DNA of 41,899 nucleotides from CAYZJB01 sp964478735 (GTDB lineage Bacteria; CLD3; SB21), in assembly GCA_964478735.1 (NCBI GenBank), contig CAYZJB010000033.1, forward strand, positions 1-41,899, read 5' to 3'. The position numbers were made by a program, and so were the translations under genes. The notes under the pieces are model-generated. The model did no database searches. It had not been told where the DNA came from and worked only from the letters and a program-made list of their open reading frames with translations. Positions 33,253-41,899 of the stretch are shown one piece after another. Positions within the stretch are counted from its first letter, which is position 1. Each line of letters starts with the position of its first letter.

Positions 33253-34251
33253 TCAAGCAGCGGATTGCACCGGCCGCCATTCGGGAGGCAATTTGCCGAA
33301 CGTTTTGTGCAGCCGGCGCGCACCCCACGTGACGGGGATGAACAGTAAAAACAACGGATGAATGCTCGCGGCGAATCCCGTGACCCCGAAGACGGTCGAA
33401 AGCATGAGCCATTTTCCCGCATGGAGGACGGAATCTTCCGACTCCGGCCGGCACATTCCGTGTATGACAAGATGCGCCAGGGCCCACCCGGCGAGCCAGA
33501 GGACCTGCCATGCAGAAAAACTTTCCACTACCGAGAGGGCAAGTGCAATCAAAAGGATCGCGCCGACGTACATCCGGCTGCGTCGGAGACCGAGGTGGAC
33601 AATGGTCGTACGTTTCACGGGCCGTGAAAGTTGGTCGCTGCGATAATCGATATAATGGAAGAGCAACATGATGCCGATGTAAATCAAACCGACCGGCACG
33701 GCCAGATCGATCACCCGGGCGTCGACGCGTCCGGTCTGTGCGGCGTACGATCCGGTCAGGTTCATCACGATCCCGACAAATCCTCCAAGCCATTCGCCGA
33801 GGAACGGCCGGTAAGCGAATCGAAACGGCGGCAGGGTGTACAAAAGACTGGCCATGTATCCGGCGATAAATAATGCGCCAAGCATCCACGCCGTGCGTAG
33901 GCACAGCCATCCTGCAAGCACGAACCCAGCCGCACTCGTCATCCAGAACATCCACCGGAGTTGAGGCACGGTGGCAAGGCCGGTGAGAAGCACTTTCCCG
34001 CCGCCTGATTTTCCGGCACGCGGGCGATCGGCGCCGGTTTTCCAGTCCGTGATTTCATTAACAATGTGGGCTGGAAAGCCCTGCACGATCGAGCTGATGG
34101 CGAGACAAAGTAAAAAATTAATCCCGTCGATCTCGCCCGTCCATCGGTACGCCCAAGCGGTTCCCACCGTCGAGGTGGCGACGGACCAGATCACGACCGC
34201 CTGAATTCGAAAAATCATGAACCAGGCTTTGGGACGGGCCCACCGGCTCAC
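33253..34251 (-). CDS. UbiA-family prenyltransferase
   Basis: This 332-residue membrane protein has about eight to nine hydrophobic helices. The first polyprenyl-diphosphate-binding motif is NEITDWKTGADRP (NDxxDxxxD type, with Glu replacing Asp). The second is YIDYRSDQLSRPVKRTT in a later loop. Members attach prenyl chains to aromatic acceptors (quinone synthesis) or sugars; the acceptor here is unknown. The start GTG 34251 overlaps the thioesterase stop in a GTGA arrangement and places the first helix about 15 residues in. The thioesterase-UbiA pairing would fit menaquinone-type biosynthesis, where a hotdog thioesterase releases DHNA before MenA prenylation, but no other men gene is visible. 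Confidence 0.85.
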   Translation of the reverse strand: MSRWARPKAWFMIFRIQAVVIWSVATSTVGTAWAYRWTGEIDGINFLLCLAISSIVQGFPAHIVNEITDWKTGADRPRAGKSGGGKVLLTGLATVPQLRWMFWMTSAAGFVLAGWLCLRTAWMLGALFIAGYMASLLYTLPPFRFAYRPFLGEWLGGFVGIVMNLTGSYAAQTGRVDARVIDLAVPVGLIYIGIMLLFHYIDYRSDQLSRPVKRTTIVHLGLRRSRMYVGAILLIALALSVVESFSAWQVLWLAGWALAHLVIHGMCRPESEDSVLHAGKWLMLSTVFGVTGFAASIHPLFLLFIPVTWGARRLHKTFGKLPPEWRPVQSAA

Positions 34252-34685
34252 GACGGCTGCATCGGTTTGGTCAAAATAAAATTCACGATCGCTTTGGCGA
34301 CGAGTTTTTCCTCGCAGACCAGATCGACCTCCACGACCTGGATACGCGAGCCGGTGCGGATCACGGTCGCCCGGGCAATGATGTCCGATTGTGCCCGGGC
34401 CATAAACGTAACGTGCAGATCGACCGTGGCAAAACTCATGTGCCCTTCGTAACACGTGGCCAGGGCGAAGGCGCCTGCCGTATCGGCAAGTACCGATACG
34501 ATGCCGCCGTGAACGGTTCCCTTACTGTGGACTCCGTTGGTCAGTTTTTCCTGATACGGTAAACGCATCGCGCAGTACGACGGCCGGAGTTCCTCGATGG
34601 TGAAGTGAAACAACGAATTTACCATGTGCCCGTGAAGTCGATCCACCAGGCGACGTACAACGTCGTCGGAAAGGGGTTTCGTCAA
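34248..34685 (-). CDS. PaaI/YigI-type hotdog-fold thioesterase
   Basis: This 145-residue protein has NSLFHFTIEELRPSYCAMRL, then the hotdog helix with VHSKGTVHGGIVSVLADTAG. The HGG(I/V)xxxLADxA motif carries the usual Asp/Glu-type catalytic region. TVDLHVTFMARAQSDIIARA and VVEVDLVCEEKLVAKAIVNF form the remaining strands. It hydrolyses acyl-CoA or aryl-CoA thioesters. The start is TTG 34685, because GGGAGA lies 6 bases upstream and the homologous region begins there. It is coupled to the UbiA gene by a 4-base overlap, and a DHNA-CoA thioesterase role is possible. The gap to the divergent LolA-like gene is 111 bases and presumably carries both promoters. Confidence 0.87.
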   Translation of the reverse strand: MTKPLSDDVVRRLVDRLHGHMVNSLFHFTIEELRPSYCAMRLPYQEKLTNGVHSKGTVHGGIVSVLADTAGAFALATCYEGHMSFATVDLHVTFMARAQSDIIARATVIRTGSRIQVVEVDLVCEEKLVAKAIVNFILTKPMQPS

Positions 34686-34796
34686 TTTATTTCTCCCGGA
34701 TTGGATGCTGCAAGTGGTCCTCACATTAAGAGGTTGATTGACACGGGCAAAATAAATAACTTTTTCAACCTTGTCACTAATTAGTAAAGAAACGTA

Positions 34797-35471
34797 ATGA
34801 AACAAATATTATTCGTTCTGCTGTGGACCATTCACATCGGCGTCGGAGTTGCCGGGGACGGAGAGGAGGACAAAAAAACCGTTATACACAACCTCAAAAC
34901 GTCGAATGAACGGATTACGTCCCTGCAGGCATCGATGAAGCAGAGAAAAGTTTCTTCGTTTATGGATAAAGAGGTAGTCACCAAGGCGCAATTCTATTAT
35001 CAAAAGCCCGGTCAATTTGCCCTCATTCCGAACTCCAAAGAAGAAAACCGTTACATTGTCAACGATAAGACGATATGGATCATCAACGACAAGACGAAGA
35101 CCGTTACGGAAACGAACGACGGCGAAATGGATTTTTCCCTGTACTTTGCCGGCGTCGGCAATTCCGCGGATCAGTTGGAAAAATGGTTCGAGGTGACGGT
35201 GGACCCTCGGAAGGCCCTGCGCCAGTACGGATCTTTTAGAATGGAGCTCGTTCCGCTGAAATCGAGCAAACTGTACGGCAAAATCGACAAGATCGTGCTG
35301 CTGTTGCGCGACGATCTCTGGCTGCCGTATATGGCGGAATTTCAGGAATCGGACGGAGACGTGACGGTGTGGGAATTTTCTGATTTCAAACTGAACAAGA
35401 ATATCAAAGAATCGATCTTTGCCCGGGACGTTCCAAAAGGGTATGCGATCAAAAAACTGGAAAAGAATTGA
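34797..35471 (+). CDS. LolA-like outer-membrane lipoprotein carrier
   Basis: This 224-residue periplasmic protein has an N-terminal signal (KQILFVLLWTIHIGVGVAG). It continues with LKTSNERITSLQASMKQRKV, KAQFYYQKPGQFAL and KTIWIINDKTKTVTE. This is the half-barrel pattern of LolA-like carriers, which ferry lipoproteins or glycolipids across the periplasm. It could equally be a LolA-fold protein for another lipid. The TGA overlaps the next gene's ATG (TGATG), beginning a chain of envelope genes leading into xseA. It is divergent from the thioesterase-UbiA pair. Confidence 0.82.
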   Translation: MKQILFVLLWTIHIGVGVAGDGEEDKKTVIHNLKTSNERITSLQASMKQRKVSSFMDKEVVTKAQFYYQKPGQFALIPNSKEENRYIVNDKTIWIINDKTKTVTETNDGEMDFSLYFAGVGNSADQLEKWFEVTVDPRKALRQYGSFRMELVPLKSSKLYGKIDKIVLLLRDDLWLPYMAEFQESDGDVTVWEFSDFKLNKNIKESIFARDVPKGYAIKKLEKN

Positions 35472-36097
35472 TGATGCAAAAGACGGGATGGACCACCGTC
35501 GGACAGGCGCTGATCGGCCTGGCTCTGATGGCGATGTTGTGTGCAGATGGCTCCGCTCAGACGCGGCGTCCCCGGCGCGAAACGAAACGGATCGTCGGCG
35601 AAACGACGCATTTCTGGGGCGTGTCCGCCTCATTCAACGGTATTTCCGGGTTCCACTACGAATGGGGATTGAGAAACAAATCGGGCGCGGTATCGCGCAG
35701 TACGTTTGCGGTGGCGGCGGGTTATTCCTCGCGGCTGGCGAGTTTTGAAAATGAGGTGACGTTCAACGAATCGAGCGAATGGGTGCACGGGGCCGGCATG
35801 GGCATCATGTTCAATAACTATATTACTTCTCCCGATGAGGGGCTGGTCTGGGCGCTTGGAATCTCGGGTCAGATTTTTTTCAAGCATACGGACAAGCCTG
35901 AAAAATTTTCCAACCAGTTGAAAAACTATGCCGTTTTCGGACACGTGGGCTACCGGCTGAAATCAGGAACGCGCATGGTCGTGACGCCCGTGCTCGGCGT
36001 GGGCATCATGGGGTCGTCCTTCAAAAGTTCGACGTCCTCGGATATCAACGGCCTCTACGGGTCCCTGGGAGCGTCGTTAAGTTTAAAACGGAATTAA
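35471..36097 (+). CDS. Hypothetical secreted outer-membrane beta-barrel-like protein
   Basis: This 208-residue protein has a signal peptide (VGQALIGLALMAMLCADGSAQ). After a basic linker, alternating amphipathic strands follow: THFWGVSASFNGISGFHYEW, GAGMGIMFNNYI, WALGISGQIFF, NYAVFGHVGYRL and GLYGSLGASLSL, ending in KRN. The strand pattern suggests a small outer-membrane barrel, although the last residue is not the usual aromatic. No family is recognised. It overlaps the LolA-like gene stop, so it may be a client or partner of that carrier. xseA follows after 3 bases. Confidence 0.7.
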   Translation: MMQKTGWTTVGQALIGLALMAMLCADGSAQTRRPRRETKRIVGETTHFWGVSASFNGISGFHYEWGLRNKSGAVSRSTFAVAAGYSSRLASFENEVTFNESSEWVHGAGMGIMFNNYITSPDEGLVWALGISGQIFFKHTDKPEKFSNQLKNYAVFGHVGYRLKSGTRMVVTPVLGVGIMGSSFKSSTSSDINGLYGSLGASLSLKRN

Positions 36098-36100
36098 TCC

Positions 36101-37354
36101 ATGACCATGGATCTGTTCTCCCGGCTCTACGAGGGGGACGACGAACGTGAAGATCAGCCGGAACGGCCGCACGTCTATTCGGTGGGAGAAATTACACGGG
36201 AAATCAAGGTCCTTCTTGAAGACGGGTTTCCTCAGGTCACGGTCGAGGGAGAAATCTCCAATCTGACGCGGCACTCGAGCGGTCACCGGTACTTTACGTT
36301 GAAAGACGACCATGCACAGATTCGCTGCGTGATGTGGAAGTCCGATGCCGAACGGGTTGCGTTTACGATGGAACAGGGGTCCAAGGTCGTCGTCAAAGCA
36401 CGACTGGCGGTATACGAAAAAGGGGGTTCGTATCAGCTGGTGGTCAGTTACGTCCAGCCCAAAGGTATGGGCGAACTTCAGATGGCGTTTGAGCAGCTCA
36501 AGCGAAAATTGTTTCAACTGGGTTTTTTTGACGAGACAAGAAAAAAGCCCATCCCGTTGTATCCGGAGCGCGTCGGCGTCATCACGTCGCCGACCGGCGC
36601 GGCCATTCGCGACATCGTGAGCGTGCTTCGCCGTCGAATGCCGCATATCCAGATCGTCCTTTATCCCGCCCGGGTCCAGGGCCGGGGCGCCGCAGAGGAA
36701 ATTGCCGGCGCCGTGCGTGATTTTTCACGTTACGGGAAGGCGGACGTTCTGATCGTCGGACGGGGCGGCGGTTCTCTCGAGGACCTGTGGGCGTTCAACG
36801 AAGAAATCGTGGCGCGGGCGCTGTTTGAGTGCACGATACCCGTCATCAGCGCCGTCGGACATGAGATCGATTTTACTATCGCCGATTTCGTGGCCGATCG
36901 CCGCGCACCGACGCCCTCGGCCGCCGCGGAAATGGTCGCCGCTCATCGGGACGAACTCCTCGACAAACTTCACGCGGCGCGCTCCACTCTGGTTCGTGTA
37001 TTGAGCCGGTTCATTCAGGATCGCCGTCAGTTACTGGTGCAGGTCGTTCGAGAATACGGATTTCGCCACCCGGAAAACCGCGTCGTTCAGTTTCGCCTCG
37101 ACACGGACCAACTGGCCGTTCGCCTGACGCATGCGCTTCGCCAGCGGGCACGGATGGAAGCGCGCCTGGTCGAGCAGTTACAAAAACGGCTCGAATCGCT
37201 CAATCCCCGCCACACCATGGCGAGGGGATACGCGATCGTCCGGCAGAACGGCAACGCGCTTTCCCGGTGCGCCGACGTTACCGTCAATCAAGAAGCAACT
37301 CTCGAGTGGATCGATGGTGCCGCCACGGTCCATGTGAAATCGGTTCAAACATAA
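36101..37354 (+). CDS. xseA: Exodeoxyribonuclease VII large subunit
   Basis: XseA with XseB degrades single-stranded DNA to oligonucleotides in mismatch repair and recombination. The 417-residue protein has the N-terminal OB fold (VYSVGEITREIKVLLEDGFP, VEGEISNLTRHSSGHRYFTL, IRCVMWKSDA). The catalytic region follows with YPERVGVITSPTGAAIRDI, IVGRGGGSLEDLWAFNEE, ISAVGHEIDFTIADFVADRR and PTPSAAAEM, then the long C-terminal helices and LNPRHTMARGYAIV. No xseB is found directly downstream, where it usually sits. The gap to the aldolase gene is 30 bases and contains no small coding frame with an XseB look. Confidence 0.96.
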   Translation: MTMDLFSRLYEGDDEREDQPERPHVYSVGEITREIKVLLEDGFPQVTVEGEISNLTRHSSGHRYFTLKDDHAQIRCVMWKSDAERVAFTMEQGSKVVVKARLAVYEKGGSYQLVVSYVQPKGMGELQMAFEQLKRKLFQLGFFDETRKKPIPLYPERVGVITSPTGAAIRDIVSVLRRRMPHIQIVLYPARVQGRGAAEEIAGAVRDFSRYGKADVLIVGRGGGSLEDLWAFNEEIVARALFECTIPVISAVGHEIDFTIADFVADRRAPTPSAAAEMVAAHRDELLDKLHAARSTLVRVLSRFIQDRRQLLVQVVREYGFRHPENRVVQFRLDTDQLAVRLTHALRQRARMEARLVEQLQKRLESLNPRHTMARGYAIVRQNGNALSRCADVTVNQEATLEWIDGAATVHVKSVQT

Positions 37355-37384
37355 GTTCAAGCACAAGAAATATCGGAGGAAACC

Positions 37385-38440
37385 ATGAACCAGCAAATTC
37401 AAGACCTGCTCGGCGCCCATGCGAACGAGTTATTAAAACATCAATGCAAAGGAATTTCACGCGACCAATTACATTTGCCCGGACCCGATATCATCGATCG
37501 CGTGTGGAAGGACAGCGATCGGAACCCGCAGGTACTGCGTAATCTCCACGCTCTGCTGCATACGGGGCGGTTGAGCGGAACGGGATACGTCTCCATTTTA
37601 CCGGTCGATCAGGGAATCGAACATTCGGCAGGGGCAAGTTTTGCGCCCAATCCCGAATATTTCGATCCGGAAAATATCGTCAAACTGGCGCTGGAGGGCG
37701 GATGCAACGCGGTGGCCTCGACGTACGGCGTGCTCGGCGCCTGCGCCCGCCGTTACGTACACAAAATTCCGTTCATCGTGAAGATCAATCATAATGAGTT
37801 TTTGTCCTATCCCAACAAGTACGATCAGATCATGTTCGGCAGCGTCAAACAGGCTTGGGACATGGGCGCCGCTGCCGTCGGAGCGACGATTTATTTCGGC
37901 TCGGCCGAATCGTCCCGGCAAATCCAGGAAGTCAGCGAAGCGTTTGCGTACGCGCACGAACTCGGCCTGGTCACGATCCTCTGGTGTTACACGCGCAACA
38001 GCGCATTTAAAACGCCGGAAAAGGATTATCACACATCGGCCGATCTGACCGGCCAGGCCAATCATCTCGGCGTGACGATCCAGGCGGACATCGTCAAGCA
38101 AAAGCTTCCGACAAACAACGGCGGTTTCGAGGCGCTCAAGTTCGGCAAAACCCATAAAAAAGTTTATACGGAACTCACGACGGATAACCCCATCGATCTC
38201 ACGCGCTACCAGGTGGCAAACGGTTACATGGGACGCGTCGGGCTCATTAACTCCGGTGGAGAATCGAAAGGGGCCAGCGATCTGGCGGAAGCAGTCATGA
38301 CGGCCGTGATCAATAAACGTGCGGGCGGCATGGGCCTCATCAGCGGACGCAAGGCGTTTCAAAAACCGATGGCCGAAGGCGTTAAACTATTGAATGCAAT
38401 TCAGGACGTCTATCTGGATAAGGACATCACCATTGCTTAG
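37385..38440 (+). CDS. fbaB: Class I fructose-bisphosphate aldolase, archaeal/FbaB type
   Basis: This 351-residue TIM-barrel aldolase cleaves fructose 1,6-bisphosphate, or condenses triose phosphates. Family features are GYVSILPVDQGIEHSAGASF, VASTYGVLG, KINHNEFLSYPNKYDQIMFG, AVGATIYFGS, and VTIQADIVKQKLP (probable Schiff-base Lys in ADIVK). NSGGESKGASDLAEAV then GLISGRKAFQKP bind phosphate. A GGAGG box lies 5 bases before ATG 37385. The stop overlaps a TTG start of the next, secreted protein gene. Together with ppdK at 13-15.8 kb it supports reversible glycolysis. Confidence 0.95.
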   Translation: MNQQIQDLLGAHANELLKHQCKGISRDQLHLPGPDIIDRVWKDSDRNPQVLRNLHALLHTGRLSGTGYVSILPVDQGIEHSAGASFAPNPEYFDPENIVKLALEGGCNAVASTYGVLGACARRYVHKIPFIVKINHNEFLSYPNKYDQIMFGSVKQAWDMGAAAVGATIYFGSAESSRQIQEVSEAFAYAHELGLVTILWCYTRNSAFKTPEKDYHTSADLTGQANHLGVTIQADIVKQKLPTNNGGFEALKFGKTHKKVYTELTTDNPIDLTRYQVANGYMGRVGLINSGGESKGASDLAEAVMTAVINKRAGGMGLISGRKAFQKPMAEGVKLLNAIQDVYLDKDITIA

Positions 38441-38999
38441 AAAAACAGGCATTTTGCTGGCGCTGATAACCACTCCGGTACTGGCGCAATTCGATCTCGG
38501 TGGAGCCAAAACGTACGAAAATCGGCACCGCCATTCCTTCTGGATCGATATGCCGTTTAATCACGAAGATTTTGCGATTGGCGCAACGTACCGGCATTCG
38601 ATTGTGGCCGATCAGTTCCTGGGAATCTTCGGTTCGTTTCAGGCACGAACGTTCGGGAAAAAAGTTCTCGTCCAGGACGGACCGAATTTCTTTTTTCAAC
38701 TGAAAGAATACCGTTATCTCGTGACGGGAGGTCTGGATAAAAAATTCTGGATCAACAATCGGATCGATCTTTTTATCGGTGCGGGCGGTGGGTTTACGTT
38801 CGTCGATTACCGCGGAACCGGTGAAGGCACGTTCATGGGGCACACGATTGAGAAAAAAGAAGGACTAATTCCGGTCGTGCGTGCCGGTGTATCGTTTAAA
38901 TTTAGCCGGTATGTATTTCTACGGGCCGGCTACCTGTATTTCGATGCGAAAACCGTCGGCGGTCACCGGGCATTTCTTGCGCTGGGAGGGCAGATATGA
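38433..38999 (+). CDS. Hypothetical secreted beta-barrel-like protein
   Basis: This 188-residue protein starts at TTG 38433, giving a compact signal peptide (LLRKTGILLALITTPVLAQ) with an AAGGA box about 9 bases upstream. The longer frame would put a hydrophilic extension before the signal. The mature part has amphipathic strands (DFAIGATYRHSIVADQFLGI, YRYLVTGGLDKKFWINN, RIDLFIGAGGGFTFVDYRG, VFLRAGYLYFD) and ends ALGGQI, like a small outer-membrane barrel. No family is recognised. It overlaps the aldolase stop upstream and the lipoprotein gene downstream (ATGA). Confidence 0.72.
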   Translation: MLRKTGILLALITTPVLAQFDLGGAKTYENRHRHSFWIDMPFNHEDFAIGATYRHSIVADQFLGIFGSFQARTFGKKVLVQDGPNFFFQLKEYRYLVTGGLDKKFWINNRIDLFIGAGGGFTFVDYRGTGEGTFMGHTIEKKEGLIPVVRAGVSFKFSRYVFLRAGYLYFDAKTVGGHRAFLALGGQI

Positions 39000-39436
39000 A
39001 AATACGGACCGGAGTTTGGGTTTTTCTGTTATCGCTTGTCCTGTTCGCCGCAGCGTGCGATTTATGGGATCTCACGGACGATGAAACCGAGTGCACGGAG
39101 GCGCCGACCAGTTGCCAGGACATCCGTCCCTCGACCGGTTCGATGATCGTCCGATGTAGCATGATCCCGGGGCGTATGACGGAGGTTCATGTCTTTCGAG
39201 GCGATTTCGAACTGAATGAGAAACTGCTCGATACTCTGGTTGAAGCCAGTTTTGAAATCCAGGACCTGCCGGTCGATCAATACTACTCGGTGGTCGCCGT
39301 GTACGTCCGGGCCAATGGCGATACGATTGTGGCGATCGACGGAGATGAAATCGACGTGAATTCTGATGAGTATTGCAACGGTGTGGAATGCTACGAAGTT
39401 GATCCGGCCCGGATCGACGTGCTGTTGAAAGATTGA
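38996..39436 (+). CDS. Hypothetical lipoprotein
   Basis: This 146-residue protein has a lipobox: VWVFLLSLVLFAAAC, with the modified Cys about residue 21. The mature part is acidic and Cys-containing (TECTEAPTSCQDI, NGVECYEVDPARID). A middle segment (GSMIVRCSMIPGRMTEVHVF, LVEASFEIQDLPVDQYYSVV) looks like an Ig/fibronectin-type beta sandwich. It could partner with the barrel-like protein encoded immediately upstream, whose stop overlaps its start. No family is recognised. It ends 6 bases before the convergent WD40 gene, with no terminator between them. Confidence 0.72.
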   Translation: MKIRTGVWVFLLSLVLFAAACDLWDLTDDETECTEAPTSCQDIRPSTGSMIVRCSMIPGRMTEVHVFRGDFELNEKLLDTLVEASFEIQDLPVDQYYSVVAVYVRANGDTIVAIDGDEIDVNSDEYCNGVECYEVDPARIDVLLKD

Positions 39437-39442
39437 GACGCG

Positions 39443-41749
39443 CTACAGTTTGCCCATCTTGCGTCGAATTTTTTCGATGCGTTCGAGTGCTTCTTCGTAC
39501 CCCAGGTCGAGCGCCTGCTGATAGAGTTTTAATGCTTCTTCATAATTTCGGAAAAGCCATTTTTTGTCCTGCTCGTGTTCTTCCCGTTTGCCTTCTTCAC
39601 ACAGCTTGTAGGCGTTGAACCAGCGTTCGCGTTCTTTTTCTTTTTCCTGCTTGTAGTGCATGCGTCCCAGTTCTTTGACATTGGCCAGCATTTCATCTTC
39701 GTTATGCCGTTCGTAAGCGATGAATGTGCCGATGTCCGCCGAAAGATTCATCACGATGGTACTGGATTTGAGCGGAAGCAGGCGTTTGGACCACACGCGA
39801 ACGATTCCTTTTTCTCCGCCGCACGCGATCATCGTCCCGTCGTGGCTGAACGAAAGGGTCTGAATCCCTGTCGTATTGCCCAGGACCGTGGTCAGTTCTT
39901 TGCCTGCCGTGACGTCCCATAATTTGATCGTGGTATCTGAACTTCCGCTGGCGAGCACGTGTCCTTCGGGATGGAAGGACAATGAGTGAACGGGTCCGAC
40001 GTGACCGGTCAGCGTGTGGATCTTTTCTCCCGTACGTGCGTCCCAGATGATAATGAGCCGATCGGCACCGGCCGTCGCGAGATACCGGCCGTCCGGACTG
40101 AATCGTACGGCATGGACGGAGTCCTGGTGCGCCGTCAGCGTCATGAGCACGTTGCCGCTGGGGATGCTCCACAATTTGACCGTATGATCGGAACTGGCGC
40201 TGGCCAGCAGTGTTCCGGCGGGATCGAACCGAATCGAATTGATCGCGTTGGCATGTCCGGTGAGCGAACGGATGTTTTCCTGCGTTTCCAGTTTCCAGAG
40301 TTGGATGGTCGCATCGTCCGCTCCGCTTGCCAGCATGGATCCATCCGGGCTGACGCTTAGAGAATCTACATTGTGCGAATGGCCGGAAAAGCGGGCCATT
40401 TTTTTACCGCTCTGAACGTTCCACATCTGGATGAACGTGTCACCACCGCCGCTGAAAAGGACATCGCCGTCGAGGCTGAAACACAGGGAATCCACGCCGT
40501 GCGAATGGCCCATCAACCGGCGGTCTTCGCGGTTTTTTTCGAGGTTCCACAATACCACGGCGCTGTCCGAACCTCCGCTCGCGAGAAGTTTGTCGTCCGG
40601 ATGGAAGGCGATGGATTTTACCGTCGTCGAGTGCCGGGACAACGTGTGCATGAGTTGATAATTGATCAATAGTTTGGTTGTACTCCAGTCGCGCGTGCGG
40701 GCCAGTTCCTGCTCGGCCGTCAGGGCGTCGATCGTGATCGATCGGCTCAGCAGAAGGGAGATCTGATTGAGTATGGTTTTTCCGGCGCTGGTCGGTACCA
40801 TTTTGGAGCGCAGAGCATCGACGCGTTCCTTCAGCCGTTCGACCCGGCGATCGCGGTGATCCTTGAGCAGGGCATGAATGTCGGGGTGCCCGTTCAAGTC
40901 CGGATCCATCGCCGTTTTGACGGTATAGACGTCATGATTGTCGGTCAGGTTTTTGAGTACCGGCAATGCCCGACCGAAGTCACCGGATGCGGCCAGGCTT
41001 TTGGCATGAAGAAAGCCCGCTTCGGCAAAGTCTGAAAAGAGATGATAGGCTCTCGAAGTGAATTCGATGGCCTCTTCGTGCTGTCCCCGGATGTAGCTGG
41101 CCAGTCCGGCGAGAAAATAACATTCCGAGGCGAGAATTTTTCGGACGGTATCGATTTCAGAGCGCGTCGCTCCCGGGATCAATGTTTTGTGAAAAACGTC
41201 AGCCAGCGGCCAGTGTTCTTCCGTCAGATTGGACATGATATCCCGTGCCGCGGCCTCAAAGTGCTCAACCGCTTTGTCGGGTTGAATATGTGTCGGGATG
41301 AAAAGCGCCGTGACTCCCAGATTTTCCTCGACGCACAGGTGCCAGCCGTTGATCGCCGCGACGCGCTGCAGGGAGTCGACGGCCGTTTTGTATTGCGCCG
41401 CGTCGAAGAACCCCTCCTTGAACGCGTGCAGTCCCTTTCGAAGCTGTTCAAACGTGCGTTCGTTGGCGCCGTGCCTTGGAAAAATGGAATCGAACTCGGA
41501 AAGGATTTGCGTGACCCGGCGAAAGGCAATCTTGGTGGCCTGACGCCAGTCTAAGTAGGGCAGGTGACTCTGACGCGAGATTTGCTGCTGTATCCAGTCC
41601 CAGCCGTGCTGAATGTCGCCGCACACGATTTCAATGGCCGGAAGGCTTTCGGGGGAAGGCGTATAGGGCATCGGCGGCGCGGTGAGAAAGTGGACCCACT
41701 GTTGGATCGATTCCGCAGGAGACTGCGAGCCTATCGCAAACGATTGCAT
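39443..41749 (-). CDS. Seven-bladed WD40-repeat protein with helical N- and C-terminal regions
   Basis: This 768-residue protein has no signal peptide. Residues 1-340 are helical and TPR-like (for example FLAGLASYIRGQHEEAIEFT, AGFLHAKSLAASGDFGRALP). Seven WD40 repeats follow between about 370 and 665, each with GH...SPDG...LASGSxDxTIxLW, enough for one closed propeller. The seventh repeat has N instead of the GH His (LGNTTGIQ). The C-terminus has a charged coil (EKEKERERW) and a Sel1/TPR-like tail (YEEALKLYQQALDLGYEEAL). It is probably a cytoplasmic scaffold, and no enzymatic domain is seen. GGAG lies 8 bases before ATG 41749. Confidence 0.92.
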   Translation of the reverse strand: MQSFAIGSQSPAESIQQWVHFLTAPPMPYTPSPESLPAIEIVCGDIQHGWDWIQQQISRQSHLPYLDWRQATKIAFRRVTQILSEFDSIFPRHGANERTFEQLRKGLHAFKEGFFDAAQYKTAVDSLQRVAAINGWHLCVEENLGVTALFIPTHIQPDKAVEHFEAAARDIMSNLTEEHWPLADVFHKTLIPGATRSEIDTVRKILASECYFLAGLASYIRGQHEEAIEFTSRAYHLFSDFAEAGFLHAKSLAASGDFGRALPVLKNLTDNHDVYTVKTAMDPDLNGHPDIHALLKDHRDRRVERLKERVDALRSKMVPTSAGKTILNQISLLLSRSITIDALTAEQELARTRDWSTTKLLINYQLMHTLSRHSTTVKSIAFHPDDKLLASGGSDSAVVLWNLEKNREDRRLMGHSHGVDSLCFSLDGDVLFSGGGDTFIQMWNVQSGKKMARFSGHSHNVDSLSVSPDGSMLASGADDATIQLWKLETQENIRSLTGHANAINSIRFDPAGTLLASASSDHTVKLWSIPSGNVLMTLTAHQDSVHAVRFSPDGRYLATAGADRLIIIWDARTGEKIHTLTGHVGPVHSLSFHPEGHVLASGSSDTTIKLWDVTAGKELTTVLGNTTGIQTLSFSHDGTMIACGGEKGIVRVWSKRLLPLKSSTIVMNLSADIGTFIAYERHNEDEMLANVKELGRMHYKQEKEKERERWFNAYKLCEEGKREEHEQDKKWLFRNYEEALKLYQQALDLGYEEALERIEKIRRKMGKL

Positions 41750-41803
41750 CAGGGTTGCTCCGCTATTTAGAACCAGGTGCGTGTGTTGAGAGGGTCAGAA
41801 CAT

Positions 41804-41832
41804 AATGTAGATAGGGATTTCTGCAAGGTCAA
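41804..41832 (-). promoter_or_regulatory. Candidate promoter for the WD40 gene
   Basis: On the minus strand, TTGACC (41832-41827) and TACATT (41809-41804) are separated by 17 bases, about 55 bases before the start codon. By inspection only. Confidence 0.4.
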
Positions 41833-41899
41833 TAAATTCGTTTTGTCTGAATTCCGACATAGAAAGTGTGTTTCCGATCACGGTTGGCGGGAGGTGGTT

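Noticed and set aside
37355..37384. xseB directly after xseA
   Set aside because: The gap is only 30 bases; no small helical subunit gene is present.

Overview
This window looks like a metagenome-derived bacterial scaffold: it has one run of exactly 100 N at 18333-18432. The backbone (about 5.25-41.9 kb) carries a six-PAS hybrid histidine kinase, an LVIVD/Ig-repeat secreted giant, a WD40 protein, small secreted barrel-like proteins, an archaeal-type class I fructose-bisphosphate aldolase, PPDK, QueA and XseA. It has few Shine-Dalgarno-free genes, many 4-base start/stop overlaps and several TTG/GTG starts. This gene style suggests a Gram-negative member of the FCB group (Calditrichota / KSB1 / Ignavibacteriota-like). 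No rRNA or tRNA is present, so the placement is inference.

Layout. (1) 1-5244: a GC-rich block unlike the rest. It is a gene-cassette array: a type I restriction subunit HsdR (5' end off the window), a membrane protein plus a DUF3267 zincin-like protein, a HEAT-repeat protein with an in-frame TGA, and a truncated IPT/TIG lipoprotein. Three integron attC sites (2085-2148, 3315-3386, 4636-4744) separate the cassettes. (2) 5248-17317: chromosomal genes: hybrid kinase, FAD monooxygenase, two MFS transporters overlapping with pyruvate phosphate dikinase, a DUF2914 membrane protein, and a broken two-component-propeller gene. (3) 17318-22057: a variable island with an N-terminal fragment of a tyrosine recombinase, a 40-bp tandem repeat spanning the assembly gap, two halves of an IS110 transposase in opposite orientations, an SRPBCC gene, a toxin-antitoxin pair, and several long attC-like inverted repeats. 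No complete integrase is visible, so this resembles a CALIN (cluster of attC sites lacking an integrase) damaged by IS110. (4) 22058-41749: chromosomal genes: queuosine-precursor transporter and Nudix; aminotransferase-NYN-permease operon; queA; LVIVD/Ig protein with UPF0158; cytidine deaminase with MscS; UbiA with thioesterase; LolA-like protein, barrel protein, xseA, aldolase and two secreted proteins; WD40 protein.

The most interesting material is the pair of cassette regions. Three left-hand sites have canonical attC architecture, including an unpaired base in the L'' arm and gene stop codons inside R''. The middle island has attC-like palindromes whose loops or arms are joined to IS110 fragments. 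The abrupt end of the TIG gene at 5244 against the kinase gene could be a real integration edge or an assembly join, and needs read support.
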